Shown here: positions 41,648 to 50,443 of the stretch, piece by piece
Numbering within the stretch: position 1 is the stretch's first letter
Layout of the letters: the number at the start of each line of letters is the position of its first letter
From: Nocardioides sp. 503
Lineage (GTDB): Bacteria; Actinomycetota; Actinomycetes; Propionibacteriales; Nocardioidaceae
NCBI RefSeq assembly: GCF_004522095.1
Contig: NZ_SPUI01000003.1
Span: 558,001 to 622,000 of the forward strand
Length of the DNA stretch: 64,000 nucleotides
Reading direction: 5' to 3'
The notes under the pieces: model-generated
What the model was told of the DNA's origin: nothing
Databases searched by the model: none
What the model saw: only the letters and a program-made list of their open reading frames with translations
Translations under genes and position numbers: made by a program

Positions 41648-41676
41648 ATCATGCGCCAGCAGCGCGCTCAGGTCAA
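41648..41676 (-). promoter_or_regulatory. Distal rpoB promoter
   Basis: Minus-strand TTGACC (41676-41671), 17-base spacer, CATGAT (41653-41648), upstream of the proximal site. Together with it this would give rpoBC two starts independent of the mce operon. Confidence 0.4.
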
Positions 41677-41743
41677 GCACCCGGGCCGGGTGCGGTGCAT
41701 CGGCGCGTCCCCACGCCGCTCCCCCGCGCCTGCCGGCGGCCCG

Positions 41744-42646
41744 CTACCGCTGGGCGCGGTCGGTGCGCAGGTCGTCCACGAGCCACTTCCCGTCGACCAA
41801 GCGCATGCTCAGCGTCACCTGGTTGCGGAAGGTCACCGAGCCCTGCGCGTTGCTGGTCGGCTGGTTGACGTAGAGCAGCACGTCGACGTGGTCCTCGCCG
41901 GAGCGCACGACGGCGTCCGCCAGCGGCTCCTCGACCGACACCACCGTCTTGGTGCGCGGTGCGTTCTCCTCCAGGAGCGTGAACGTGTCGTCGTAGTCCT
42001 TGCGGAAGGAGGGGGTGAGGTAGGTGCGCGCTGCGGCGGCGTCCTCGTCGAGCGTCCGGTAGTCGTAGGACAGCACCGGGACGACGGCGGCCCGGGCGGC
42101 CGCGCGGGCGGCGTCCTCGTCCACGGGGCCGGGACGGGTCCAGGCGAAGACCGTCGCGGCGACGACGGCCAGGGCCAGCACGGCCAGCGCCGCCGCCAGC
42201 CACACCGGCACGCCGGAGCGGGCGGTGTCGTCGTCGGCCGGGCGCTCCTCGGGTCCAGCGGCGGACGGGGGTACGCCGTCGTCGGGGCCGTCGGGGCCGT
42301 CGGGGCCGTCGCGGTCGAGCCCGTCGTCCTCGGACCGCTCGCGGTCGAGCAGCGGCCCCTGCGGCGCGGCCGCGACGGGCTCGTCCTGCTCGGGCACGAC
42401 CGGCGCGTCCTGCTCACGCACGTCCTCGTCGAGCTCGACGGGCTCCTCGGGCTCGTCCGGCGGCAGGGTCGCGTCGTAGGCGGCGCGGCGCTCGGGGTCG
42501 AGCAGGACCGCGCCGGCCTCGTTGAACACGCGGAAGCGCCGGTCGTCGGGCTCCAGGTCGGCGATGGCGGCGCGCCAGGCGGCGCGGATCTCCTCGGGCG
42601 TCGCGTCGCGCTCGACGTCCAGCAGGTCGTACCAGTGCGGGGTCAC
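41744..42646 (-). CDS. Mce-associated membrane protein with degenerate J-domain
   Basis: 300 residues: an N-terminal J-like domain (WYDLLDVERDATPEEIRAAW ... DPERRAAYDATLP, residues about 5-62) in which the essential His-Pro-Asp is replaced by Glu-Pro-Asp with a shortened loop; an acidic Pro/Asp/Glu-rich linker; one membrane helix (about 150-172); and an extracellular Mce-associated domain (RTYLTPSFRKDYDDTFTLLE, MRLVDGKWLVDDL). Last gene of the mce operon; GTG start overlaps the previous stop. Probably stabilises the Mce complex; co-chaperone activity is unlikely without HPD. Confidence 0.75.
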   Translation of the reverse strand: MTPHWYDLLDVERDATPEEIRAAWRAAIADLEPDDRRFRVFNEAGAVLLDPERRAAYDATLPPDEPEEPVELDEDVREQDAPVVPEQDEPVAAAPQGPLLDRERSEDDGLDRDGPDGPDGPDDGVPPSAAGPEERPADDDTARSGVPVWLAAALAVLALAVVAATVFAWTRPGPVDEDAARAAARAAVVPVLSYDYRTLDEDAAAARTYLTPSFRKDYDDTFTLLEENAPRTKTVVSVEEPLADAVVRSGEDHVDVLLYVNQPTSNAQGSVTFRNQVTLSMRLVDGKWLVDDLRTDRAQR

Positions 42647-43341
42647 GGCGCGACGCTCCCCTGAGGCGCCTGCGGCTCCTGGGGCTGGCCCCCCGCGGGC
42701 TGCTCGGGCTCACCGGTCAGGTCCTGGAAGGAGTCCACCAGCCACTCCCCCTCGATCTTCTTCAGCGAGACCTCGTAGCGGAACGGGATCGCGTCGGTGT
42801 CGATGCGCTTCTCGGAGTCCTCGGGGGCCTTCGGGTCGGGGTAGGAGGTGGTGAACGAGCCGGCCACGAGCACCGAGGCGGAGTCGCTGTCGATCGTGGA
42901 GGTGCCGTAGGAGAACACGTCGGCGGTGCGGGCCACCCCCGCCTGGGCCACGGTCGCCTCGGCGAGACCGGCCTGCTCCTCGAAGTCGGCGGCGAACTTG
43001 GGCGTCATCACCTCGGTGACCAGCTCGCGGTACTTCGGCATCGCGTTCTTCTCGTCGAGCAGCTGGGGTCCGTAGGTGTGCACGCGCAGGACGAACTGCT
43101 CGGCCTGGGACATCGCGCTCTCCCGCTCGCGCACGTCCCCGTCGGTCTGGCCGAAGACGGCGTCGAGCCGCTCGCCCAGGGACGCGCCGTCCTCGGGGCG
43201 GGACACGGCCAGGAAGGCGAGCGAGACCAGGCAGCCCACGATGAGGACGACGGAGACGGCGAGCACGAGCACGACCGCGCGCCGCGCACCGGAACGGCGG
43301 TCGGGCGGGCGGGACGTGGAGGGCTCGGAGCTGTCGGTCAC
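42643..43341 (-). CDS. Mce-associated membrane protein
   Basis: 232 residues: short cytoplasmic Ser/Pro/Arg tail, one membrane helix (residues about 20-45), then an extracellular domain ending FRYEVSLKKIEGEWLVDSFQ, the pattern of Mce-associated (Mas) proteins, followed by a Pro/Gln tail. GTG 43341 overlaps the mceF stop (GTGA). Likely supports assembly or stability of the lipid importer. Confidence 0.78.
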   Translation of the reverse strand: MTDSSEPSTSRPPDRRSGARRAVVLVLAVSVVLIVGCLVSLAFLAVSRPEDGASLGERLDAVFGQTDGDVRERESAMSQAEQFVLRVHTYGPQLLDEKNAMPKYRELVTEVMTPKFAADFEEQAGLAEATVAQAGVARTADVFSYGTSTIDSDSASVLVAGSFTTSYPDPKAPEDSEKRIDTDAIPFRYEVSLKKIEGEWLVDSFQDLTGEPEQPAGGQPQEPQAPQGSVAP

Positions 43342-44591
43342 CGGCGGTTCGTCGCCAGCGGCTGGAGGTACAGCCACTTCCACGACTCCTCTCCCAGTGA
43401 CGGCGGGGCCACGCTACCGGTCGGAGCCTCGGTGCCGGGGTCGCCCCAGGTCAGCCGGCCCGTCCCCTGGTCGAACGAGCCGACCACGCGGTTGAGGTTC
43501 TGCGAGCCGCGGGCGTTGCTCTGCGCCGCGGCCTCCGCGCACCGGGCCTTCTCGTTCATGGGGCGGTTGGAGCCGTCCTGCGGCTCGCGCCGGTCGGTGC
43601 TCTCGTAGCCCTTGCGGCACACCGGCTCGGTGGTCAGGATCATGCCGAAGTGCGCGTCGTAGAGGCCGCCGGGCGACTTGGAGACGACGGTGAAGCCGCC
43701 CTCGACGACGTAGGGGTAGATCACGAGCACCTGCGCGATGCCGTCGAGGTGCTTGACGATGACGTTGCCCGTCGTCACGAGGTTGTTGATCAGGCTGCCC
43801 AGCTCGACCCGGTTGTCCTCGAGGAAGGTCCGCAGCTGCGTCGCGGTGGCCGAGCCGGTGTCGATGACCTTGCGCAGGTCGCCGTCGGCGTCGGCGAGGG
43901 TGCCGCTGAAGAGCGCGAGCTCGCGGGCGAAGGTGCGCAGCGCGCTCTCGGAGCGGATCTGGCCGTTGAGGACGACGTTGCTGTCCTCGATCAGGCGGGA
44001 GGTGACGTCGAAGTTGCGGTTGGCGACCTCGATGAACGACGTCCCGGAGTCGATGATCGTCTGGAGGTCGTCGCCGCTGTCGGCGAAGGCCAGGCCGAAC
44101 TCGTCGACGGTCGTGCGCAGGGCGTCCTGGTCGACCGAGGAGACGGTGTTGGAGAGGTTGGTGAGGAGCTGGTTGGTCGAGATGGGGACCCGGGTGTCCG
44201 CCACGGCGATCTCCGAGTCGGCCTCGAGGTAGGGGCCGTCGTCGACCTTCGGCTGCAGCTCGACGTACTGCTCGCCGACCGCGGAGCGGTTGCCGACGAC
44301 CGCGAGGGTGTCGGCGGGGATCTCGTCGAACTCGTTGTCGATGCCGAGGTGGACGTCCACCCCCTCGTCGGTGAGCACCAGCTCGTCGACGGTCCCGACC
44401 TTGACGCCGCGGTAGCTGACCTCGCCGCCCGCGAAGATGCCGCCGGACTCGTCGAAGTGGGCGACCACGGTGTAGCTGTCGTCGACCAGCAGCCGGTCCA
44501 GCTTGGCGTAGCGCGCACCGACGTAGGTCACGCCCAGGAGCGTGATGACGACGAAGATCAGGAGCTGGACCTTGGTGCGGCGGGTGATCAC
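43338..44591 (-). CDS. mceF: MceF-family lipid-importer subunit
   Basis: 417 residues: N-terminal membrane helix (LLIFVVITLLGVTYVGARYA), MlaD/Mce domain (YTVVAHFDESGGIFAGGEVS, VGNRSAVGEQYVELQPK) and a long helical stalk (residues about 150-290) before a Cys-containing tail. Mce subunits form a hexameric tunnel carrying lipids across the cell envelope to the YrbE permeases. GTG start overlaps the mceE stop. Confidence 0.9.
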   Translation of the reverse strand: MITRRTKVQLLIFVVITLLGVTYVGARYAKLDRLLVDDSYTVVAHFDESGGIFAGGEVSYRGVKVGTVDELVLTDEGVDVHLGIDNEFDEIPADTLAVVGNRSAVGEQYVELQPKVDDGPYLEADSEIAVADTRVPISTNQLLTNLSNTVSSVDQDALRTTVDEFGLAFADSGDDLQTIIDSGTSFIEVANRNFDVTSRLIEDSNVVLNGQIRSESALRTFARELALFSGTLADADGDLRKVIDTGSATATQLRTFLEDNRVELGSLINNLVTTGNVIVKHLDGIAQVLVIYPYVVEGGFTVVSKSPGGLYDAHFGMILTTEPVCRKGYESTDRREPQDGSNRPMNEKARCAEAAAQSNARGSQNLNRVVGSFDQGTGRLTWGDPGTEAPTGSVAPPSLGEESWKWLYLQPLATNRR

Positions 44592-46027
44592 CGGATCACC
44601 ATCCCCGGCACGAGCAGCGACACCAGGTCGGGGTCGTAGGCCTCCATGAGCTGTCCCATCGTGGGTCCGCCACCCTTCGGTGGGGCGTCGTCGCCGAAGC
44701 CGGTGCGCCCCAGCCCGCCGAGCGCGCCGGGCAGGTCGGGCAGCGGCAGCGGCAGGTCGGGCAGCGGGATGGTGCCGCCGCCGCCGGAGCCCGTGCCCCG
44801 GGGGCACAGGACGGGGATCGGGATCGCGCTGGCGGCGCACACGGCAGAGACGACGCCGCCGGGCAGACCCTGGCAGGCCGCCACCGTCTTCTCGGTGAGG
44901 CACTTGTTGATCGCGTCCGAGGCGCCCTGGCACAGCTTCGGCAGGTCCAGGATCTGGTCGAGCGGCAGGTTGTTGGGGATCTCGTTGAGCGCGGTGCAGG
45001 GCACCCCGACCGACGGCAGGCCCGCGCCCAGGTCGAGGTCGAGGGTGATCGAGAGGTTCGTGTAGTCGCCCATGTGCAGGTTGCGTGCGACCTGCGGGTC
45101 GCGGCCGACGACCTCGTCGACGAACGGGTAGGTCAGGAAGACGTTGAAGGCCTTGACGAAGCTGTCGCCGGAGTTGGCCAGCTCGGTCAGGACCGGCTGC
45201 AGCTGGCGGATGGAGTCGATCGTGACGTCCTTGGACTCGCGGATCACCCTCACGCCGACGTCGCCGAGTCGGTTGAGCGCCTGGAGCATCTTGACCAGGT
45301 CGCCGCGCTGGGCGTCCAGCGAGGTGAGGGCGCTCGGCAGCTCCGCGAGCGCGGAGTTGATGACGCCCTGCTGCTTGTTGGCGGCGACCGAGAGCCGGTT
45401 GAGGGACTCGATGGCGTCGACGATGCCGTCCTTGTTGTCGGCCAGCTGCCCCATCAGCTGGTCGATCTGGGTGAGGACCGACTTCGCGCTGTCCTCGCGA
45501 CCCTCGAGCGCGAGGTTGAGCTCGCGGGTGATCGTCTTGAGCTGCGCCACGCCACCGCCGTTGAGCAGGAGGCTGAGCGCGCCCAGGACCTCCTCCACCT
45601 CCGGGTTGCGACCGGTGCGCTCGATCGGGATGACGTCGCCGTCGCCGAGCTCGCCGGTGCCGCCGCCCTCCGGCGCCTTGAGCGACACGAACTTCTCGCC
45701 CAGGAGGCTGGTCTGGCGGATCTCGGCGATGGGCTTGTCGGGAAGCTCGGTGTCACCGCGCAGCTCGATGGTCACCTTGGCGACCGTGCCCTCCAGCTCG
45801 ACGTCGGTGACCTGGCCGACGCTGACGTCGTTGACCTTGACCGTCGACTGCGGCACCAGGTCGAGGACGTCGGCGAACATGACCTCGACCCGGATCGCGT
45901 CGTCGCCGGCGCTGGTGCCGCCAGGCAGCGGCAGGCTGTAGACGTCGAAGTCGCAGGCGCTGAGGAACAGGCTGCCGAACATCAGGGCCACGAGCAGCCG
46001 CAGCCTGACCTTCATCGGGGCCCTCAT
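44588..46027 (-). CDS. mceE: MceE-family lipid-importer lipoprotein
   Basis: 479 residues. The only Mce subunit here with a lipobox (FLSAC, Cys near residue 25), as is typical of MceE. Mce domain (VEVMFADVLDLVPQSTVKV, RQTSLLGEKFVSLKAPEGG), helical stalk, then a Cys-containing and Pro/Leu/Gly-rich C-terminus. ATG 46027 overlaps the mceD stop; ATG 46015 is an alternative. Confidence 0.92.
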   Translation of the reverse strand: MRAPMKVRLRLLVALMFGSLFLSACDFDVYSLPLPGGTSAGDDAIRVEVMFADVLDLVPQSTVKVNDVSVGQVTDVELEGTVAKVTIELRGDTELPDKPIAEIRQTSLLGEKFVSLKAPEGGGTGELGDGDVIPIERTGRNPEVEEVLGALSLLLNGGGVAQLKTITRELNLALEGREDSAKSVLTQIDQLMGQLADNKDGIVDAIESLNRLSVAANKQQGVINSALAELPSALTSLDAQRGDLVKMLQALNRLGDVGVRVIRESKDVTIDSIRQLQPVLTELANSGDSFVKAFNVFLTYPFVDEVVGRDPQVARNLHMGDYTNLSITLDLDLGAGLPSVGVPCTALNEIPNNLPLDQILDLPKLCQGASDAINKCLTEKTVAACQGLPGGVVSAVCAASAIPIPVLCPRGTGSGGGGTIPLPDLPLPLPDLPGALGGLGRTGFGDDAPPKGGGPTMGQLMEAYDPDLVSLLVPGMVIR

Positions 46028-47163
46028 CGGTCCACCTCCACGAGACCGCCGAGGGTCGGGTCGAAGGAGGCGCCGTAGCCGGTACCGGTGCCGGCGCCGA
46101 ACGGGGCGCGCTTGGGGAACGGCAGCGACTTGATGAGGTCGCACAGGCGGCCGTTGCCGTCCTGCTCGGCCACGAGGCTGCACAGCAGGACCTCGGGGTT
46201 GCTCACGATCTCGTTGGCCAGGTTGCCGATGTTGGCGTTGGTGTCGAGCGTCCCCGCGTCGGGGTTGTAGGTCAGCGCCAGGTTGTTCAGCGCGAGCGGG
46301 GCGAGCTTGAGGGTCTCGTCCAGGGCGCCACGCTGCTTCACCAGCACCTTGGCGACCCGGTTGATCTTCTTGATGTTGCGGCCCAGCACGTCCTTGTTGT
46401 CGCGCACGAAGGTCCCGACCTGGCCCAGGGCCTCGGCCAGGTTGCTCAGGGCGGCCGCCAGCTCCTGGCGCTCGCCCGACAGCATCGTCGACACCGAGCC
46501 GAGCGAGGAGTTGAAGCGCTGCACCGTGGCGTCGTTGTCGGCCAGGGTCTCGATGAACTTGCCGAGCTGCTCGGCGGAGCCGAAGAGCTCCTCCTTGTTG
46601 TTGTCCAGCGTCTTGGTGAGCGTGCTGAAGTCCTCGATGGTCTGGTTGAGCTGCTGGCCCTGGCCGCCGAAGTTCTCCGCGGTGGTCTCGAGCAGGTCGG
46701 TCAGCGCGCCGTCGGCGTTGGCGCCGTCGGGGCCGAGGGCGACGTTGAGCCGGTCGAGGCTGGAGTAGATCTGGTCGAGCTCCAGCGGCACCGCGGTGCG
46801 CTCCTCCTCGAGCTCCACGTCGTCGGCCAGCACCTTGCCCTCGGTGTAGACCGGGGTGAGCTGGATGTAGCGGTCCCCGACGATGGACGGCGCGATGATG
46901 ACGGCCTTCGCGTCCGCGGGGATCTTGACCTCGGCGTCGTAGGTCATCGTGACCTCGACGTCGGTGCCCGAGGGCTTCACCCGCTCGACGGTGCCGACCG
47001 GGACGCCGAGGACCCGCACCTCGCTGCCCTCGTAGACCGAGATCGTGCGCGGGAAGTGGGCGGTGAGGCGCTTCTGGTCGTCGCCGCCGGTCATGGCGAG
47101 GACCGCGGCCACGACGAGGCCGAGCACCAGCAGGGGGACGAGGTACTTCTTCAGCGTCGTCAT
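46024..47163 (-). CDS. mceD: MceD-family lipid-importer subunit
   Basis: 379 residues: membrane helix (YLVPLLVLGLVVAAVLAMTG), Mce domain (RTISVYEGSEVRVLGVPVG, APSIVGDRYIQLTPVY) and helical stalk. ATG 47163 overlaps the mceC stop by 4 bases; much longer in-frame upstream extensions lie within mceC and are not part of the protein. Confidence 0.92.
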   Translation of the reverse strand: MTTLKKYLVPLLVLGLVVAAVLAMTGGDDQKRLTAHFPRTISVYEGSEVRVLGVPVGTVERVKPSGTDVEVTMTYDAEVKIPADAKAVIIAPSIVGDRYIQLTPVYTEGKVLADDVELEEERTAVPLELDQIYSSLDRLNVALGPDGANADGALTDLLETTAENFGGQGQQLNQTIEDFSTLTKTLDNNKEELFGSAEQLGKFIETLADNDATVQRFNSSLGSVSTMLSGERQELAAALSNLAEALGQVGTFVRDNKDVLGRNIKKINRVAKVLVKQRGALDETLKLAPLALNNLALTYNPDAGTLDTNANIGNLANEIVSNPEVLLCSLVAEQDGNGRLCDLIKSLPFPKRAPFGAGTGTGYGASFDPTLGGLVEVDR

Positions 47164-48125
47164 GGCTGGACCGTCCCGACCGGCGGCAGGTTCTGGATGT
47201 AGGTGTCGAACCAGGGACCGTTGCCGAGCGTGTTGGCGAAGACCCGGTAGAAGGGCGCCATCAGCCGCAGGCTGTTGTCGAGGTTGTCCTCGTTCTTGTT
47301 GAGCACGTCGACGACCTCCTCCAGCTTGAGCAGGGCCGGCTTGAGGTCCTGGCGGGTCTGCCTCACGAGCAGCGTCAGCTCGCGCGAGAGCGTGGAGGTC
47401 GAGACCAGCAGGTCGTGGACCGCCTCGCGGCGTGCCACGAGCGCCCGGAAGAGGACGTCGGAGTCGCGCATCAGGCCGATGATGTCCTCGTCGCGCTCGT
47501 CCAGGACCGTGGTGACCCGGTCGAGGTTCTGCAGCAGGGAGTTGATCTGGTCGTCGCGCGAGGCGATGGTGCGCGACAGCGCGGAGACGCCGCCGAGGGC
47601 GGCGCGGAACTCCTCGGGGGTGTTGCGGGTCAGGTCGGCCAGCGTGGTCAGCGAGGCGGCGAGCCGGTCGGTGTCGATGTCGGCGGAGGTCTCGGCCAGG
47701 CCGGAGAAGGCCTCGACGACGTCGAACGGCGAGCTGGTGCGCTCGACGGGGATCTCGCTGCCGTCGTCCAGCTGGCCCTTCCCGGCAGGCTCGAGGGCCA
47801 GGAACATGGCGCCGAGCAGCGTCTTGACCTTGATGGCGGCCTGGGTCTGCGTGCCGAAGTCGGAGTCGGTCTTGACCCGGAAGGTGACCTTGACGTGGTC
47901 GCCGGCCAGCTCGACCTTCTCGACCTTGCCGACGCGGACACCGGCGATGCGGACCTCGTCGTTGGCCTTGAGGCCCCCCGCCTCGGTGAAGGCGGCGTAG
48001 TAGGTGTCGCCACCGCCGATCAGGGGCAGGTCCTGCGCGCGGAAGGCGGCGACGAGCATCAGCAGCAGCACGGTGATGCTGACGGCGCCGATCATGACGG
48101 GGTTGCGCTCGCGGAAGGGCTTCAT
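47160..48125 (-). CDS. mceC: MceC-family lipid-importer subunit
   Basis: 321 residues: membrane helix (VMIGAVSITVLLLMLVAAF), Mce domain (YYAAFTEAGGLKANDEVRIA, KTLLGAMFLALEPAG) and stalk. ATG overlaps the mceB stop. Tail short, without Cys pairs. Confidence 0.92.
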   Translation of the reverse strand: MKPFRERNPVMIGAVSITVLLLMLVAAFRAQDLPLIGGGDTYYAAFTEAGGLKANDEVRIAGVRVGKVEKVELAGDHVKVTFRVKTDSDFGTQTQAAIKVKTLLGAMFLALEPAGKGQLDDGSEIPVERTSSPFDVVEAFSGLAETSADIDTDRLAASLTTLADLTRNTPEEFRAALGGVSALSRTIASRDDQINSLLQNLDRVTTVLDERDEDIIGLMRDSDVLFRALVARREAVHDLLVSTSTLSRELTLLVRQTRQDLKPALLKLEEVVDVLNKNEDNLDNSLRLMAPFYRVFANTLGNGPWFDTYIQNLPPVGTVQP

Positions 48126-49156
48126 CCGAGGTCACACCTCGCAGCTTCGGTCTGGTACCCGACAGTGATCGGGTCCACGCCGGGCAGGCGGATCTGGCCC
48201 TTGAAGTTGCAGAGGTAGAAGTTGAACCACGAGCCGTAGATCGCGGTGCGTCCCACCTTCTCGAGCTTGATCGGCAGCACCTGGAGCGCGCGGTCCAGCT
48301 CGCCCTTGTTGCGGGCGACGTTCTCGGTGAAGCGGCGCAGCTGCTTGATGTCCTGGACGAACGGCGGCCGGATGCCCTTGACCAGGTCGGCGGTCTCCAC
48401 CGAGAGCGAGGAGATCTGGTCCAGCGAGTCCAAGATGGCGTCCCGGTCCTTGTTGAGCCCGCTCACGAAGGTCCGGAAGGTCTTGATCAGGTCGGTGAGC
48501 TGGTCGTCGCGGTCGGCGAGGTTGTCGAGCACCTGGTTGAGGTTGGTGATCAGGTCCCCGATGACCTGGTCGCGCGCGGCGAGGGTGTTGGTGATGGAGG
48601 CGGTGTTGCCCAGCAGGCTCTCGAGCGTCCCGCCCTCGCCCTGGAAGACCTGGACGATCTCGTAGGAGAGCTTGTTGACGTCCTCGGGCGAGAGCGCCTC
48701 GAAGAGCGGCTTGAAGCCGTTGAAGAGCACGGTCAGGTCGAGGGCCGGCGAGGTGCGCTCGACCGGGATGGTGTCCCCCTCGTCGAGGGTGTCGCCCTCC
48801 CCGATCTCCGTGGTGAGCGAGATGTAGCGCTGCCCGACCAGGTTGCGGTACTTGATGAGGGCGTGGGTCGACTCGGTCAGCCGGGTCTCGTCCTCGACCG
48901 AGAACGACACCCGGGCCCGGGTGCGTCCGACGATCTCGACGCTGTTGACGGTGCCGACCTTGACCCCCGCGATGCGGACGTCGTCGCCCTTGACGACGCC
49001 GGTGGCGTCGACGAACTCGGCCTCGTAGTCACGCGAGCCGCCGAACGTGAGGTTGCCGATGGTGACGACCAGGACGCCGGTGGCCAGCGTCGTGATGACG
49101 ATGAAGACCATCAGCTTGACCAGGTCGTTGAGGGTGCGCTTGTCGAGGTAGGCCAT
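48122..49156 (-). CDS. mceB: MceB-family lipid-importer subunit
   Basis: 344 residues: N-terminal membrane helix (VFIVITTLATGVLVVTIGNL), Mce domain (YEAEFVDATGVVKGDDVRIA, KYRNLVGQRYISLTTEIG), helical stalk and a C-terminus with WFNFYLCNFKGQ, found in MceB proteins. TGATG overlap with mceA. Confidence 0.93.
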   Translation of the reverse strand: MAYLDKRTLNDLVKLMVFIVITTLATGVLVVTIGNLTFGGSRDYEAEFVDATGVVKGDDVRIAGVKVGTVNSVEIVGRTRARVSFSVEDETRLTESTHALIKYRNLVGQRYISLTTEIGEGDTLDEGDTIPVERTSPALDLTVLFNGFKPLFEALSPEDVNKLSYEIVQVFQGEGGTLESLLGNTASITNTLAARDQVIGDLITNLNQVLDNLADRDDQLTDLIKTFRTFVSGLNKDRDAILDSLDQISSLSVETADLVKGIRPPFVQDIKQLRRFTENVARNKGELDRALQVLPIKLEKVGRTAIYGSWFNFYLCNFKGQIRLPGVDPITVGYQTEAARCDLG

Positions 49157-50439
49157 CAGCGCAGGCTCACTTCGGCGCCGCGCGCCATCGGGGCGACCAG
49201 CATGACGCTCAGGTCGGAGACCTCGGACGCGGGCACACCGAAGCCCGGCCCGATGAGCGACTTGAGCAGGTCGGCCTCCTCGACGCTGCCGGGCTCACCG
49301 GCGCCGTCGAAGAAGTAGCCCGGCGACACGCGCGAGGTGCCCTTGCCCGTGGGCTCGTCGACGCCGTCGTCGAAGTCGGGCTGGCGGCGCAGGGGGTTGG
49401 ACTGGCTCCACGGCGGGTTGGGCAGGTGGAGGCAGTCGGGGCCGCGGTCCTCGGCGACGCGCGGCTTGTCCTGCGGGCCGTAGGCGCGCGGCTGGCGCGG
49501 CAGGGTCTCCAGGACGATGTTCAGCGTGAAGCCCCGGAACGCCTCGGCCTGCAGCTTGCCGGCATTGACGATGCCGGCGGTCAGGCAGGGGAAGACCGGG
49601 GAGTAGCGCGCCAGGACCCGCAGCTGGGCGGAGCCGACCTCGCCGAGCCGGACGAGGTTGTCGCCGTTGTCCTGGAGGAACACCTTGGCGGTGTCGGAGA
49701 AGGACGCGACGTCCTTGAAGAGGGCGTTGAGCTGGACCGAGCGGTCCTCGAGGGTCCCGGTGGTCGTCACCGTGTTCTCCAGGATCTGCGCCACCTCGGG
49801 CAGGACGTCGGCGTAGATGTCGGAGACCTGGGCGGTGAGTCGGAGGTCCTCGACCAGGCCGGGGATCTGCGGGTTGAGGCGCTTGAGGTAGGCGTCGACC
49901 GTCTCCAGGTTCTCGCCGATGAGCTCGCCGCGGCCCTCGAGCGCGGTGACCAGCGCGTTGAGGGTCATGTTGATGTCGGCCGGCTGGACCGCACGCAGCA
50001 GCGGGTAGAGGTCGGAGAGGACCTCCTCCACCTCCGTGCTGACCTCGGTGCGGGTGATGACGTCGTCGGTCGTGAGCTGTCCCTCGGGGCCCGACTCGGG
50101 GATCTCGAGGCTGACGTACTTCTCCCCGAAGAGGGTCTTGGGCACGATCGAGCCCGTCACGTTGGCCGGGATCGTGTCCATCTTCTCCGGGAAGATGCCG
50201 AGGGTGATCTCGGCGCCGTCGGAGCGGGTGTCGGTGGCGAGCACCTCCCCCACGATGACGCCGCGGATCTTGACGTCGGCGCGGGTCGGCAGCTGCAGAC
50301 CGATCGAGGAGGTCTCGAGCTTCACCTCGTCGTAGTCGACGTACTTCTTGGTGAACACCGCGAACGTCGCGTAGACGCCCAGGACCAGCAGCGCCAGGAA
50401 GGCGACGCCGAGGACCTTGTGGTTGGCGAGGATCTTCAC
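49156..50439 (-). CDS. mceA: MceA-family lipid-importer subunit
   Basis: 427 residues: membrane helix (VLGVAFLALLVLGVYATFAV), Mce domain (KLETSSIGLQLPTRADVKIR, PKTLFGEKYVSLEIPESG), stalk and a Pro/Cys-containing tail (GPDCLHLPNPPWSQ). First Mce subunit after the YrbE permeases, the standard order. GTG start four bases after yrbEB. Confidence 0.93.
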   Translation of the reverse strand: MKILANHKVLGVAFLALLVLGVYATFAVFTKKYVDYDEVKLETSSIGLQLPTRADVKIRGVIVGEVLATDTRSDGAEITLGIFPEKMDTIPANVTGSIVPKTLFGEKYVSLEIPESGPEGQLTTDDVITRTEVSTEVEEVLSDLYPLLRAVQPADINMTLNALVTALEGRGELIGENLETVDAYLKRLNPQIPGLVEDLRLTAQVSDIYADVLPEVAQILENTVTTTGTLEDRSVQLNALFKDVASFSDTAKVFLQDNGDNLVRLGEVGSAQLRVLARYSPVFPCLTAGIVNAGKLQAEAFRGFTLNIVLETLPRQPRAYGPQDKPRVAEDRGPDCLHLPNPPWSQSNPLRRQPDFDDGVDEPTGKGTSRVSPGYFFDGAGEPGSVEEADLLKSLIGPGFGVPASEVSDLSVMLVAPMARGAEVSLR

Positions 50440-50443
50440 GCGC

